Of a stretch of DNA of 64,000 nt, positions 1 through 13,179 are shown one piece after another. Numbering within the stretch: position 1 is the stretch's first letter; each line of letters starts with the position of its first letter. The notes under the pieces were generated by a model. That model ran no database searches and was not told the DNA's origin. It saw nothing but the letters and a program-made list of their open reading frames with translations. The stretch is from assembly GCF_032854445.1 (NCBI RefSeq), contig NC_088305.1, positions 16,063,606 through 16,127,605 of the forward strand. Direction: 5' to 3'. The DNA comes from Liolophura sinensis (Eukaryota; Mollusca; Polyplacophora; Chitonida; Chitonidae). Made by a program: the position numbers and the translations under genes.

Positions 1-3000
1 GACCAATACTTTTGGCTGTAGCGACAATTGAATGAGCATTTATGTGAAAATCACGTGCCCAACAATGGCTCTTACTCCATGGAAACCAAGGAAATTTGCA
101 ATTTTTCAACAGCTGGAGATGCCTGGCCCAATGCCGCAACTTTTGGCACCTTATTGATGTGGGTCAGTGTTCAATTGTACTTTTTACAGCAGACTGTATC
201 AAGTACCTTGTGTTTTTTATATACAAATGGTGTGGTTTTTTAACATGTAGATAAAGACATTGAGTTTGTCTTTCACTTAGAAGTAAACCAGTTGCTGGAT
301 GAGTTAAATGGGCTTGGCCAAAGATTTGACGTCTTCTAGTCTATCGAAGGGCACATAACTTATAATCAAAAGTTAAATATAGCAATGACCAGTCGCGATG
401 GTACATAGTAAATGTAGCCGATTTCAATTAGCAAAAAGATCAGGCAAAAATCCAAAAGTGGAAAACCTGTTTAAATGCTGCTAGTAAGAGGCTAATCCGA
501 CGTACTTTGTGACGAGAAATCAAATGGTGCAAACTGCGTTGCTCTCCGACCAATACTTTTGGCTGTAGCGACAATTGAATGAGCATTTATGTGAAAATCA
601 CGTGCCCAGCAACGGCTCTTACTCCATGGAAACCAATTAAATTTGCAATTTTTCAACAGCTGGAGATGCCTGGCCCAATTGCGCATCTTTTGGCACCTTA
701 TTGATGTGGGTCAGTGTTCAATTCTACTTTTTACAGCAGACTGTATCAAGTACAAGTATTTGTTTTTTATATACAAATGGTGTGGTTTTTCAACATGTAG
801 ATATTGAAATTGAGTTTGTTTTCGACTTAGAAGTAAAACAATTGCTGGATGAGTTAAATGAGCTTGACCCAAAGATTTGACGTCTTCTGTGCTACCGAAG
901 GGCACATAACTTATAATCAAAAGTTGACTATAGTAATGACCAGTCGCGATGTTACATTGTAAATGTAGCCGATTTCAATTAGCAAAAAGACCAGGCAAAA
1001 ATCCAAAAGTGGAAAAACTGTTCCAATGCTGCTGGTAAGAGGCTAATCCGACGTACTTTGTGACGAGAAATCGAATGGTGCAAACCGCGTTTCTCTCCGA
1101 CCAATACTTTTGGCTGTAGCGTCAATTGAATGAGCATTTATGTGAAAATCACGTGCCTAGCAACGGCTCTTACTCCATGGAAACCAAGAAATTTGCAATT
1201 TTTCAACAGCTGGAGATGCCTGCCCAATTGCGCATCTTTTGGCACCTTATTGATGTGGGTCAGTATTCACTTGTACTTTTTACAGCAGACTGTATGAAGT
1301 ACCTTGTGTTTTTTATATACAAATGGTGTGGTTTTTCAACATGTAGATAAAGACATTGAGTTTGTTTTCGACTTAGAAGTAAGACAATTGCTGGATGAGT
1401 TAAATGGGCTTGGCCCAAAGATTTGACGTCTTCTGGGCTAACCGAAGGGCACATAACTTATAATCAAAAGTTGAATATAGTAATGACCAGTCGAGATGGT
1501 ACATTGTAAATGTAGCCGATTTCAATTAGCAAAAAGATCAGGCAAAAATCCAAAAGTGGAAAAACTGTTCCAATGCTGCTGGTAAGAGGCTAATCCGACG
1601 TACTTTGTGACGAGAAATCGAATGGTGCAAACCGCGTTGATCTCCGACTAATACTTTTGGCTGTAGCGACAATTGAACGAGCATTTATGTGAAAATCACG
1701 TGCCCAACAACGGTTCTTACTCCATGGAAACCAATGAAATTTGCAATTTTTCAACAACTGGAGATGCCTGGCCAATTCCGCAACTTTTGGCACCTTATTG
1801 ATGTGGGTCAGTGTTCAATTGTTCTTTTTACAGCAGACTGTATCAAGTACCTTGTGTTTTTTAATATACAAATGGTGTGGTTTTTTAACATGTAGATAAA
1901 GACATTGAGTTTGTCTTTCACTTAGAAGTAAACCAGTTGCTGGATGAGTTAAATGGGCTTGGCCCAAAGATTTGACGTCTTCTAGTCTATCGAAGGGCAC
2001 ATAACTTATAATCAAAAGTTAAATATAGCAATGACCAGTCGCGATGGTACATAGTAAATGTAGCCGATTTCAATTAGCAAAAAGATCAGGCAAAAATCCA
2101 AAAGTGGAAAAACTATTTAAATGCTGCTAGTAAGAGGCTAATCCAACGTACTTTGTGACGAGAAATCAAATGGTGCAAACTGCGTTGCTCTCCGACCAAT
2201 ACTTTTGGCTGTAGCGACAATTGAATGAGCATTTATGTGAAAATCACGTGCCCAGCAACGGCTCTTACTCCATGGAAACCAAGGAAATTTGCAATTTTTC
2301 AACAGCTGGAGATGCCTGGCCCAATTGCGCATCTTTTGGCACCTTATTGATGTGGGTCAGTGTTCAATTCTACTTTTTACAGCAGACTGTATCAAGTACA
2401 AGTATTTGTTTTTTATATACAAATGGTGTGGTTTTTCAACATGTAGATATTGAAATTGAGTTTGTCTTCGACTTAGAAGTAAAACAACTGCTGGATGAGT
2501 TAAATGGGCTTGGCCCAAAGATTTGACGTCTTCTGGGCTACCGAAGGGCACATAACTTATAATCAAAAGTTGAATATAGTAATAACCAGTCGCGATGGTA
2601 CATTGTAAATGTAGCCGATTTCAATTAGCAAAAGGACCAGGGCAACAATCCAAAAGTGGAAAAACTGTTCCAATGCTGCTGGTAAGAGGCTAATCCGACG
2701 TACTTTGTGACGAGAAATCGAATGGTGCAAACTCCGTTGCTCTCCGACCAATACTTTTGGCTGTAGCGACAATTGAATGAGAATTTATGTGAAAATCACG
2801 TGCCTAGCAACGGCTCTTACTCCATGGAAACCAAGGAAATTTGCAATTTTTCAACAGCTGGAGATGCCTGGCCCAATTCCGCATCTTTTGGCACCTTATT
2901 GATGTGGGTTAGTGTTTAATTGTACTATTTACAGCAGACTGTATCAAGTACCTTTTGTTTTTTATATACAAATGGTGTGGCTTTTCAACATGTAGATATT

Positions 3001-4942
3001 GAAATTGAGTTTGTCTTCGACTTAGAAGTAAAACAACTGCTGGATGAGTTAAATGGGCTTGGCCCAAAGATTTGACGTCTTCTGGGCTACCGAAGGGCAC
3101 ATAACTTATAATCAAAAGTTGAATGTAGTAATGACCAGTCGCGATGGTACATTGTAAATGTAGCCGAATTCAATTAGCAAAAGGACCAGGGCAAAACTCC
3201 AAAAGTGGAAAAACTGTTCCAATGCTGCTGGTAAGAGGCTAATCCGACGAATTTTGTGACGAGAAATCGAATGGTGCAAACTGCATTGCTCTCCGACCAA
3301 TACTTTTGGCTGTAGCGACAATTGAATGAGCATTTATGTGAAGATCACGTGCCTAGCAACGGCTCTTACTCCATGGAAACCAAGGAAATTTGCAATTTTT
3401 CAACAGCTGGAGATGCCTGGCCCAATTCCGCATCTTTTGGCACTTTATTGATGTGGGTGAGTGTTCAATTCTACTTTTTACAGCAGACTGTATCAAGTTC
3501 CTTGTGTTTTTTATATACAAATGGTGTGGTTTTTCAACATGTAGATATTGAAATTGAGTTTGTTTTCGACTTAGAAGTAAAACAATTGCTGGATGAGTTA
3601 AATGGGCTTGGCCCAAAGATTTGACGTCTTCTTTGCTACCGAAGGGCACATAACTTATAATCAAAAGTTGAATATAGTAATGACCAGTCGCGATGTTACA
3701 TTGTAAATGTAGCCGATTTCAATTAGCAAAAAGACCAGGCAAAAATCCAAAAGTGGAAAAACTGTTCCAATGCTGCTGGTAAGAGGCTAATCCGACGTAT
3801 TTTGTGACGAGAAATCGAATGGTGCAAATCGCGTTGCTCTCCGACCAATACTTTTGGCTGTAGCGACAATTGAATGAGAATTTATGTGAAAATCACGTGC
3901 CCAGCAACGGCTCTTACTCCATGGAAACCAAGGAAATTTGCAATTTTTCAACAGCTGGAGATGCCTGGCCCAATTCCGCATCTTTTGGCACCTTATTGAT
4001 GTGGGTCAGTGTTCAATTCTACTTTTTACAGCAGACTGTATCAAGTACCTTGTGTTTTTTATATACAAATGGTGTGGTTTTTCAACATGTAGATAAAGAC
4101 ATTGAGTTTGTTTTCGACTTAGAAGTAAGACAATTGCTGGATGAGTTAAATGGGCTTGGCCGTAAGATTTCACGTCTTCTGGGCTACCGAAGAGCACATA
4201 ACTTATAATCAAAAGTTGAATATAGTAATGACCAGTCGCGATGGTACATTGTAAATGTAGCCGATTTCAATTAGCAAAAATACGAGGCAAAAATCCAAAA
4301 GTGGAAAAACTGTTCCAATGCTGCTGGTAAGAGGCTAATCCGACGTAATTTGTGACGAGAAATCGAATGGTGCAAACCGCGTTGCTGTCCGACCAATACT
4401 TTTGGCTGTAGCGACAATTGAATGAGCATTTATGTGAAAATCACGTGCCCAGCAACGGCTCTTACTCCATGGAAACCAAGGAAATTTGCAATTTTTCAAC
4501 AGCTGAAGATGCCTGGCCCAATTTGCGCATCTTTTGGCACCTTATTGATGTGGGTGAGTGTTCAATTGTACTTTTTTCAGCAGACTGTATCAAGTACAAG
4601 TATTTGTTTTTTATATACAAATGGTGTGGTTTTTCAACATGTAGATAAAGACATTGAGTTTGTTTTGGACTTAGAAGTAAAACAAATGCTGGATGAGTTA
4701 AATGGGCTTGGCCCAAAGATTTGACGTCTTCTTTGCTACCGAAGAGCACATAACTTATAATCAAAAGTTGAATATAGTAATGACCAGTCGCGATGGTACA
4801 TAGTAAATGTAGCCGATTTCAATTAGCAAAAAGACCAGGCAAAAATCCAAAAGTGGAAAAACTGTTCCAATGCTGCTGGTAAGAGGCTAATCCGACGTAC
4901 TTTGTGACGAGAAATCGAATGGTGCAAACCGCGTTGCTGTCC
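1..4942 (+). repeat. Monomers 1-9, mixed subtypes
   Basis: Monomers start at 1, 548, 1099, 1646, 2194, 2746, 3295, 3843 and 4391. Neighbours differ in subtype, and relatives lie far away. Monomers 1-2 resemble those at 8240 and 8788. Those at 1099, 1646 and 2194 resemble 7692, 8240 and 8788, a 12-monomer offset of about 6594 bp. The stretch 2909-4200 matches 10598-11900 at an offset of 7689 bp (14 monomers). The monomer at 4391 pairs the longer TACAAGTATTTG form with GATAAAGACATTG, normally the partner of the short form, and looks recombinant. Confidence 0.85.
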
Positions 4943-6041
4943 GACCAATACTTTTGGCTGTAGCGACAATTGAATGAGCATTTATGTGAAAATCACGTGC
5001 CCAGCAACGGCTCTTACTCCATGGAAACCAAGGAAATTTGCAATTTTTCAACAGCTGGAGATGCCTGGCCCAATGCCGCATCTTTTGGCACCTTATTGAT
5101 GTGGGTCAGTGTTCAATTCTACTTTTTACAGCAGACTGTATCAAGTACCTTGTGTTTTTTATATACAAATGGTGTGGTTTTTCAACATGTAGATAAAGAC
5201 ATTGAGTTTGTCTTTCACTTAGAAGTAAACCAGTTGCTGGATGAGTTAAATGGGCTTGTCCCAAAGATTTGACGTCTTCTAGTCTATCGAAGGGCACATA
5301 ACTTATAATCAAAAGTTAAATATAGCAATGACCAGTCGCGATGGTACATAGTAAATGTAGCCGATTTCAATTAGCAAAAAGATCAGGCAAAAATCCAAAA
5401 GTGGAAAAACTGTTTAAATGCTGCTGGTAAGAGGCTAATCCGACGTACTTTGTGACGAGAAATCAAATGGTGCAAACTGCGTTGCTCTCCGACCAATACT
5501 TTTGGCTGTAGCGACAATTGAATGAGCATTTATGTGAAAATCACGTGCCCAGCAACGGCTCTTACTCCATGGAAACCAATTAAATTTGCGATTTTTCAAC
5601 AGCTGGAGATGCCTGGCCCAATTGCGCATCTTTTGGCACCTTATTGATGTGGGTCAGTGTTCAATTGTACTTTTTACAGCAGACTGTATCAAGTACAAGT
5701 ATTTGTTTTTTATATACAAATGGTGTGGTTTTTCAACATGTAGATATTGAAATTGAGTTTGTTTTCGACTTAGAAGTAAAACAATTGCTGGATGAGTTAA
5801 ATGGGCTTGACCCAAAGATTTGAGGTCTTCTGTGCTACCGAAGGGCACATAACTTATAATCAAAAGTTGACTATAGTAATGACCAGTCACGATGTTACAT
5901 TGTAAATGTAGCCGATTTCAATTAGCAAAAAGACCAGGCAAAAATCCAAAAGTGGAAAAACTCTTCCAATGCTGCTGGTAAGAGGCTAATCCGACGAATT
6001 TTGTGACGAGAAATCGAATGGTGCAAACCGCGTTGCTGTCC
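4943..6041 (+). repeat. Dimer unit, copy 1 (1099 bp)
   Basis: Two different monomers (starts 4943 and 5491) form a unit repeated immediately downstream. Private markers shared only by the two copies include GGGCTTGTCCC near 5255, AATTTGCGATTTTT near 5584 and TTTGAGGTCTTC near 5820. These rare variants in both copies show a dimer duplication rather than two independent monomer pairs. Confidence 0.9.
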
Positions 6042-7140
6042 GACCAATACTTTTGGCTGTAGCGACAATTGAATGAGCATTTATGTGAAAATCACGTGCC
6101 CAGCAACGGCTCTTACTCCATGGAAACCAAGGAAATTTGCAATTTTTCAACAGCTGGAGATGCCTGGCCCAATGCCGCATCTTTTGGCACCTTATTGATG
6201 TGGGTCAGTGTTCAATTCTACTTTTTACAGCAGACTGTATCAAGTACCTTGTGTTTTTTATATACAAATGGTGTGGTTTTTCAACATGTAGATAAAGACA
6301 TTGAGTTTGTCTTTCACTTAGAAGTAAACCAGTTGCTGGATGAGTTAAATGGGCTTGTCCCAAAGATTTGACGTCTTCTAGTCTATCGAAGGGCACATAA
6401 CTTATAATCAAAAGTTAAATATAGCAATGACCAGTCGCGATGGTACATAGTAAATGTAGCCGATTTCAATTAGCAAAAAGATCAGGCAAAAATCCAAAAG
6501 TGGAAAAACTGTTTAAATGCTGCTGGTAAGAGGCTAATCCGACGTACTTTGTGACGAGAAATCAAATGGTGCAAACTGCGTTGCTCTCCGACCAATACTT
6601 TTGGCTGTAGCGACAATTGAATGAGCATTTATGTGAAAATCACGTGCCCAGCAACGGCTCTTACTCCATGGAAACCAATTAAATTTGCGATTTTTCAACA
6701 GCTGGAGATGCCTGGCCCAATTGCGCATCTTTTGGCACCTTATTGATGTGGGTCAGTGTTCAATTGTACTTTTTACAGCAGACTGTATCAAGTACAAGTA
6801 TTTGTTTTTTATATACAAATGGTGTGGTTTTTCAACATGTAGATATTGAAATTGAGTTTGTTTTCGACTTAGAAGTAAAACAATTGCTGGATGAGTTAAA
6901 TGGGCTTGACCCAAAGATTTGAGGTCTTCTGTGCTACCGAAGGGCACATAACTTATAATCAAAAGTTGACTATAGTAATGACCAGTCGCGATGTTACATT
7001 GTAAATGTAGCCGATTTCAATTAGCAAAAAGACCAGGCAAAAATCCAAAAGTGGAAAAACTGTTCCAATGCTGCTGGTAAGAGGCTAATCCGACGAATTT
7101 TGTGACGAGAAATCGAATGGTGCAAACCGCGTTGCTGTCC
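6042..7140 (+). repeat. Dimer unit, copy 2 (1099 bp)
   Basis: Monomers start at 6042 and 6590. By eye this copy differs from copy 1 at only about two places: GTCGCG here against GTCACG near 5889, and CTGTTCC here against CTCTTCC near 5962. The following ends of both copies carry the rarer GACGAATTTTG. This is among the most similar neighbouring repeats in the window and probably one of its youngest events. Confidence 0.9.
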
Positions 7141-9886
7141 GACCAATACTTTTGGCTGTAGCGACAATTGAATGAGAATTTATGTGAAAATCCCATGCCC
7201 AGCAACGGCTCTTACTCCATGGAAACCAAGGAAATTTGCAATTTTTCAACAGCTGGAGATGCCTGGCCCAATTGCGCATCTTTTGGCACCTTATTGATGT
7301 GGGTCAGTGTTCAATTCTACTTTTTACAGCAGACTGTATCAAGTACAAGTATTTGTTTTTTATATACAAATGGTGTGGTTTTTCAACATGTAGATAAAGA
7401 CATTGAGTTTGTCTTCGACTTAGAAGTAAAACAATTGCTGGATGAGTTAAATGGGCTTGGCCGGAAGATTTGACGTCTTCTGGCCTACCGAAGGGCACAT
7501 AACTGATAATCAAAAGTTGAATATAATAATGACCAGTGGCGATGGTACGTTGTGAATTTAGCCGATTTCAATTAGCAAAAAGACCAGGCAAAAATCCGAA
7601 AGTGGAAAAACTGTTCCAATGCTGCTGGTAAGAGGCTAATCCGACGTACTTTGTGACGAGAAATCGAATGGTGCAAACCGCGTTGCTCTCCGACCAATAC
7701 TTTTGGCTGTAGCGACATATGAATGAGCATTTATGTAAAAATCACGTGCCTAGCAACGGCTCTTACTCCATGGAAACCAAGGAAATTTGCAATTTTTCAA
7801 CAGCTGGAGATGCCTGGCCCAATTGCGCATCTTTTGGCACCTTATTGATGTGGGTCAGTATTCACTTGTACTTTTTACAGCAGACTGTATGAAGTACCTT
7901 GTGTTTTTTATATACAAATGGTGTGGTTTTTCAACATGTAGATAAAGACATTGAGTTTGTTTTCGACTTAGAAGTAAGACAATTGCTGGATGAGTTAAAT
8001 GGGCTTGGCCCAAAGATTTGACGTCTTCTGGGCTACCGAAGGGCACATAACTTATAATCAAAAGTTGAATATAGTAATGACCAGTCGAGATGGTACATTG
8101 TAAATGTAGCCGATTTCAATTAGCAAAAAGACCAGGCAAAAATCCAAAAGTGGAAAAACTGTTCCAATGCTGCTGGTAAGAGGCTAATCCGACGTACTTT
8201 GTGACGAGAAATCGAATGGTGCAAACCGCGTTGATCTCCGACCAATACTTTTGGCTGTAGCGACAATTGAATGAGCATTTATGTAAAAATCACGTGCCCA
8301 ACAATGGCTCTTACTCCATGGAAACCAAGGAAATTTGCAATTTTTCAACAGCTGGAGATGCCTGGCCCAATGCCGCAACTTTTGGCACCTTATTGATGTG
8401 GGTCAGTGTTCAATTGTACGTTTTACAGCAGACTGTATCAAGTACCTTGTGTTTTTTATATACAAATGGTGTGGTTTTTTAACATGTAGATAAAGACATT
8501 GAGTTTGTCTTTCACTTAGAAGTAAACCAGTTGCTGGATGAGTTAAATGGGCTTGGCCCAAAGATTTGACGTCTTCTAGTCTATCGAAGGGCACATAACT
8601 TATAATCAAAAGTTAAATATAGCAATGACCAGTCGCGATGGTACATAGTAAATGTAGCCGATTTCAATTAGCAAAAAGATCAGGCAAAAATCCAAAAGTG
8701 GAAAACCTGTTTAAATGCTGCTAGTAAGAGGCTAATCCGACGTACTTTGTGACGAGAAATCAAATGGTGCAAACTGCGTTGCTCTCCGACCAATACTTTT
8801 GGCTGTAGCGACAATTGAATGAGCATTTATGTGAAAATCACGTGCCCAGCAACGGCTCTTACTCCATGGAAACCAATTAAATTTGCAATTTTTCAACAGC
8901 TGGAGATGCCTGGCCCAATTGCGCATCTTTTGGCACCTTATTGATGTGGGTCAGTGTTCAATTCTACTTTTTACAGCAGACTGTATCAAGTACCTTGTGT
9001 TTTTTATATACAAATGGTGTGGTTTTTTAACATGTAGATAAAGACATTGAGTTTGTCTTTCACTTAGAAGTAAAACAGTTGCTGGATGAGTTAAATGGGC
9101 TTGGCCCAAAGATTTGACGTCTTCTGGGCTACCGAAGGGCACATAACTTATAATCAAAAGTTAAATATAGCAATGACCAGTCGCGATGGTACATTGTAAA
9201 TGTAGCCGATTTCAATTAGCAAAAAGATCAGGCAAAAATCCAAAAGTGGAAAAACTGTTCCAATGCTGCTGGTAAGAGGCTAATCCGACGTACTTTGTGA
9301 CGAGAAATCAAATGGTGCAAACTGCGTTGCTGTCCGACCAATACTTTTGGCTGTAGCGACAATTGAATGAGCAATTATGTGAAAATCACGTGCCCAGCAA
9401 CGGCTCTTACTCCATGGAAACCAATTAAATTTGCAATTTTTCAACAGCTGGAGATGCCTGGCCCAATTGCGCATCTTTTGGCACCTTATTGATGTGGGTC
9501 AGTGTTCAATTCTACTTTTTACAGCAGACTGTATCAAGTACAAGTAGTTGTTTTTTATATACAAATGGTGTGGTTTTTCAACATGTAGATATTGAAATTG
9601 AGTTTGTCTTCGACTTAGAAGTAAAACAACTGCTGGATGAGTTAAATGGGCTTGGCCCAAAGATTTGACGTCTTCTGGGCTACCGAAGGGCACATAACTT
9701 ATAATCAAAAGTTGAATATAGTAATAACCAGTCGCGATGGTACATTGTAAATGTAGCCGATTTCAATTAGCAAAAAGATCAGGCAAAAATCCAAAAGTGG
9801 AAAAACTGTTCCAATGCTGCTGGTAAGAGGCTAATCCGACGTACTTTGTGACGAGAAATCGAATGGTGCAAACTCCGTTGCTCTCC
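7141..9886 (+). repeat. Monomers 14-18, mixed subtypes
   Basis: Monomers start at 7141, 7692, 8240, 8788 and 9336. The first has lost the CACGTG site (AATCCCATGCCC near 7190). Its 3' part carries a set of linked changes (CAGTGGCGATGG, TACGTTGTGAATTTAG near 7535-7560) that reappear near 34980, 43750, 53090, 59125 and 62965. The monomers at 8788 and 9336 carry AACCAATTAAATTTG in place of AACCAAGGAAATTTG, a subtype also seen at 548, 5491, 6590, 12628, 18116, 23609, 27452, 31295, 40078 and 49952. Confidence 0.85.
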
Positions 9887-12800
9887 GACCAATACTTTTG
9901 GCTGTAGCGACAATTGAATGAGCATTTATGTGAAAATCACGTGCCTAGCAACGGCTCTTACTCCATGGAAACCAAGAAAATTTGCAATTTTTCAACAGCT
10001 GGAGATGCCTGGCCCAATTCCGCATCTTTTGGCACCTTATTGATGTGGGTCAGTGTTCAATTCTACTTTTTACAGCAGACTGTATCAAGTACCTTGTGTT
10101 TTTTATATACAAATGGTGTGGTTTTTCAACATGTAGATAAAGACATTGAGTTTGTTTTCGACTTAGAAGTAAAACAACTGCTGGATGAGTTAAATGGGCT
10201 TGGCCCAAAGATTTGACGTCTTCTGGGCTACCGAAGGGCACATAACTTATTATCAAAAGTTGAATATAGTAATGACCAGTCGCGATGGTACATTGTAAAT
10301 GTAGCCGATTTCAATTAGCAAAAAGACCAGGCAAAAATCCAAAAGTGTAAAAACTGTTCCAATGCTGTTGGTAAGAGGCTAATCCGACGTACTTTGTGAC
10401 GAGAAATCGAATGGTGCAAACCGCGTTGCTGTCCGACCAATACTTTTGGCTGTAGCGACAATTGAATGAGCATTTATGTGAAAATCACGTGCCCAACAAC
10501 GGCTCTTACTCCATGGAAACCAAGGAAATTTGCAATTTTTCAACAGCTGGAGATGCCTGGCCCAATTGCGCATCTTTTGGCACCTTATTGATGTGGGTCA
10601 GTGTTTAGTTGTACTATTTACAGCAGACTGTATCAAGTACCTTTTGTTTTTTATATACAAATGGTGTGGCTTTTCAACATGTAGATATTGAAATTGAGTT
10701 TGTCTTCGACTTAGAAGTAAAACAACTGCTGGATGAGTTAAATGGGCTTGGCCCAAAGATTTGACGTCTTCTGGGCTACCGAAGGGCACATAACTTATAA
10801 TCAAAAGTTGAATGTAGTAATGACCAGTCGCGATGGTACATTGTAAATGTAGCCGAATTCAATTAGCAAAAGGACCAGGGCAAAACTCCAAAAGTGGAAA
10901 AACTGTTCCAATGCTGCTGGTAAGAGGCTAATCCGACGTACTTTGTGACGAGAAATCGAATGGTGCAAACTGCATTGCTCTCCGACCAATACTTTTGGCT
11001 GTAGCGACAATTGAATGAGCATTTATGTGAAGATCACGTGCCTAGCAACGGCTCTTACTCCATGGAAACCAAGGAAATTTGCAATTTTTCAACAGCTGGA
11101 GATGCCTGGCCCAATTCCGCATCTTTTGGCACTTTATTGATGTGGGTGAGTGTTCAATTCTACTTTTTACAGCAGACTGTATCAAGTTCCTTGTGTTTTT
11201 TATATACAAATGTTGTGGTTTTTCAACATGTAGATATTGAAATTGAGTTTGTTTTCGACTTAGAAGTAAAACAATTGCTGGATGAGTTAAATGGGCTTGG
11301 CCCAAAGATTTGACGTTTTCTTTGCTACCGAAGGGCACATAACTTATAATCAAAAGTTGAATATAGTAATGACCAGTCGCGATGGTACATTGTAAATGTA
11401 GCCGATTTCAATTAGCAAAAAGACCAGGCAAAAATCCAAAAGTGGAAAAACTGTTCCAATGCTGCTGGTAAGAGGCTAATCCGACGTATTTTGTGACGAG
11501 AAATCGAATGGTGCAAATCGCGTTGCTCTCCGACCAATACTTTTGGCTGTAGCGACAATTGAATGAGAATTTATGTGAAAATCACGTGCCCAGCAACGGC
11601 CCTTACTCCATGGAAACCAAGGAAATTTGCAATTTTTCAACAGCTGGAGATGCCTGGCCCAATTCCGCATCTTTTGGCACCTTATTGATGTGGGTCAGTG
11701 TTCAATTGTACTTTTTACAGCAGACTGTATCAAGTACCTTGTGTTTTTTATATACAAATGGTGTGGTTTTTCAACATGTACATAAAGACATTGAGTTTGT
11801 TTTCGACTTAGAAGTAAGACAATTGCTGGATGAGTTAAATGGGCTTGGCCCAAAGATTTGACGTCTTCTGGGCTACAGAAGAGCACATAACTTATAATCA
11901 AAAGTTGAATATAGTAATGACCAGTCGCGATGGTACATTGTAAATGTAGCCGATTTCAATTAGCAAAAAGACCAGGCAAAAATCCAGAAGTGGAAAAACT
12001 GTTCCAATGCTGCTGGTAAGAGGCTAATCCGACGTACTTTGTGACGAGAAATCGAATGGTGCAAACCGCGTTGCTCTCCGACCAATACTTTTGGCTGTAG
12101 CGACAATTGAATGAGCATTTATGTGAAAATCACGTGCCTAGCAACGGCTCTTACTCCATGGAAACCAAGAAAATTTGCAATTTTTCAACAGCTGGAGATG
12201 CCTGGCCCAATTCCGCATCTTTTGGCACCTTATTGATGTGGGTCAGTGTTCAATTGTACTTTTTACAGCAGACTGTATCAAGTTCCTTGTGTTTTTTATA
12301 TACAAATGGTGTGGTTTTTCAACATGTAGATAAAGACATTGAGTTTGTCTTCGACTTAGAAGTAAAACAACTGCTGGATGAGTTAAATGGGCTTGGCCCA
12401 AAGATTTGACGTCTTCTGGGCTACCGAAGGGCACATAACTTATAATCAAAAGTTGAATATAGTAATGACCAGTGGCGATGGTACATTGTAAATGTAGCCG
12501 ATTTCAATTAGCAAAAAGACCAGGCAAAAATCCAAAAGTGTAAAAACTGTTCCAATGCTGTTGGTAAGAGGCTAATCCGACGTACTTTGTGACGAGAAAT
12601 CGAATGGTGCAAACCGCGTTGCTGTCCGACCAATACTTTTGGCTGTAGCGACAATTGAATGAGCATTTATGTAAAAATCACGTGCCCAGCAACGGCTCTT
12701 ACTCCATGGAAACCAATTAAATTTGCAATTTTTCAACAGCTGGAGATGCCTGGCCCAATTGCGCATCTTTTGGCACCTTATTGATGTGGGTCAGTGTTCA

Positions 12801-13179
12801 ATTCTACTTTTTACAGCAGACTGTATCAAGTACAAGTATTTGTTTTTTATATACAAATGGTGTGGTTTTTCAACATGTAGATATTGAAATTGAGTTTGTC
12901 TTCGACTTAGAAGTAAAACAACTGCTGGATGAGTTAAATGGGCTTGGCCCAAAGATTTGACGTCTTCTGGGCTACCGAAGGGCACATAACTTATAATCAA
13001 AAGTTGAATATAGTAATAACCAGTCGCGATGGTACATTGTAAATGTAGCCGATTTCAATTAGCAAAAGGACCAGGGCAAAAATCCAAAAGTGGAAAAACT
13101 GTTCCAATGCTGCTGGTAAGAGGCTAATCCGACGTACTTTGTGACGAGAAATCGAATGGTGCAAACTCCGTTGCTCTCC
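9887..13179 (+). repeat. Hexamer higher-order unit, copy 1 (3293 bp)
   Basis: Monomers start at 9887, 10435, 10984, 11532, 12080 and 12628. Shared markers with copy 2 at exactly 3293 bp include GTGTTTAGTTGTACTATTT (near 10602), ATGTTGTGG (near 11211), AACATGTACATAAAG (near 11774) and GGCTACAGAAGAGC (near 11870). The best-matching core is 10435-12627. The last monomer (12628) matches its counterpart poorly, so the unit edge has since been altered. Confidence 0.85.
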
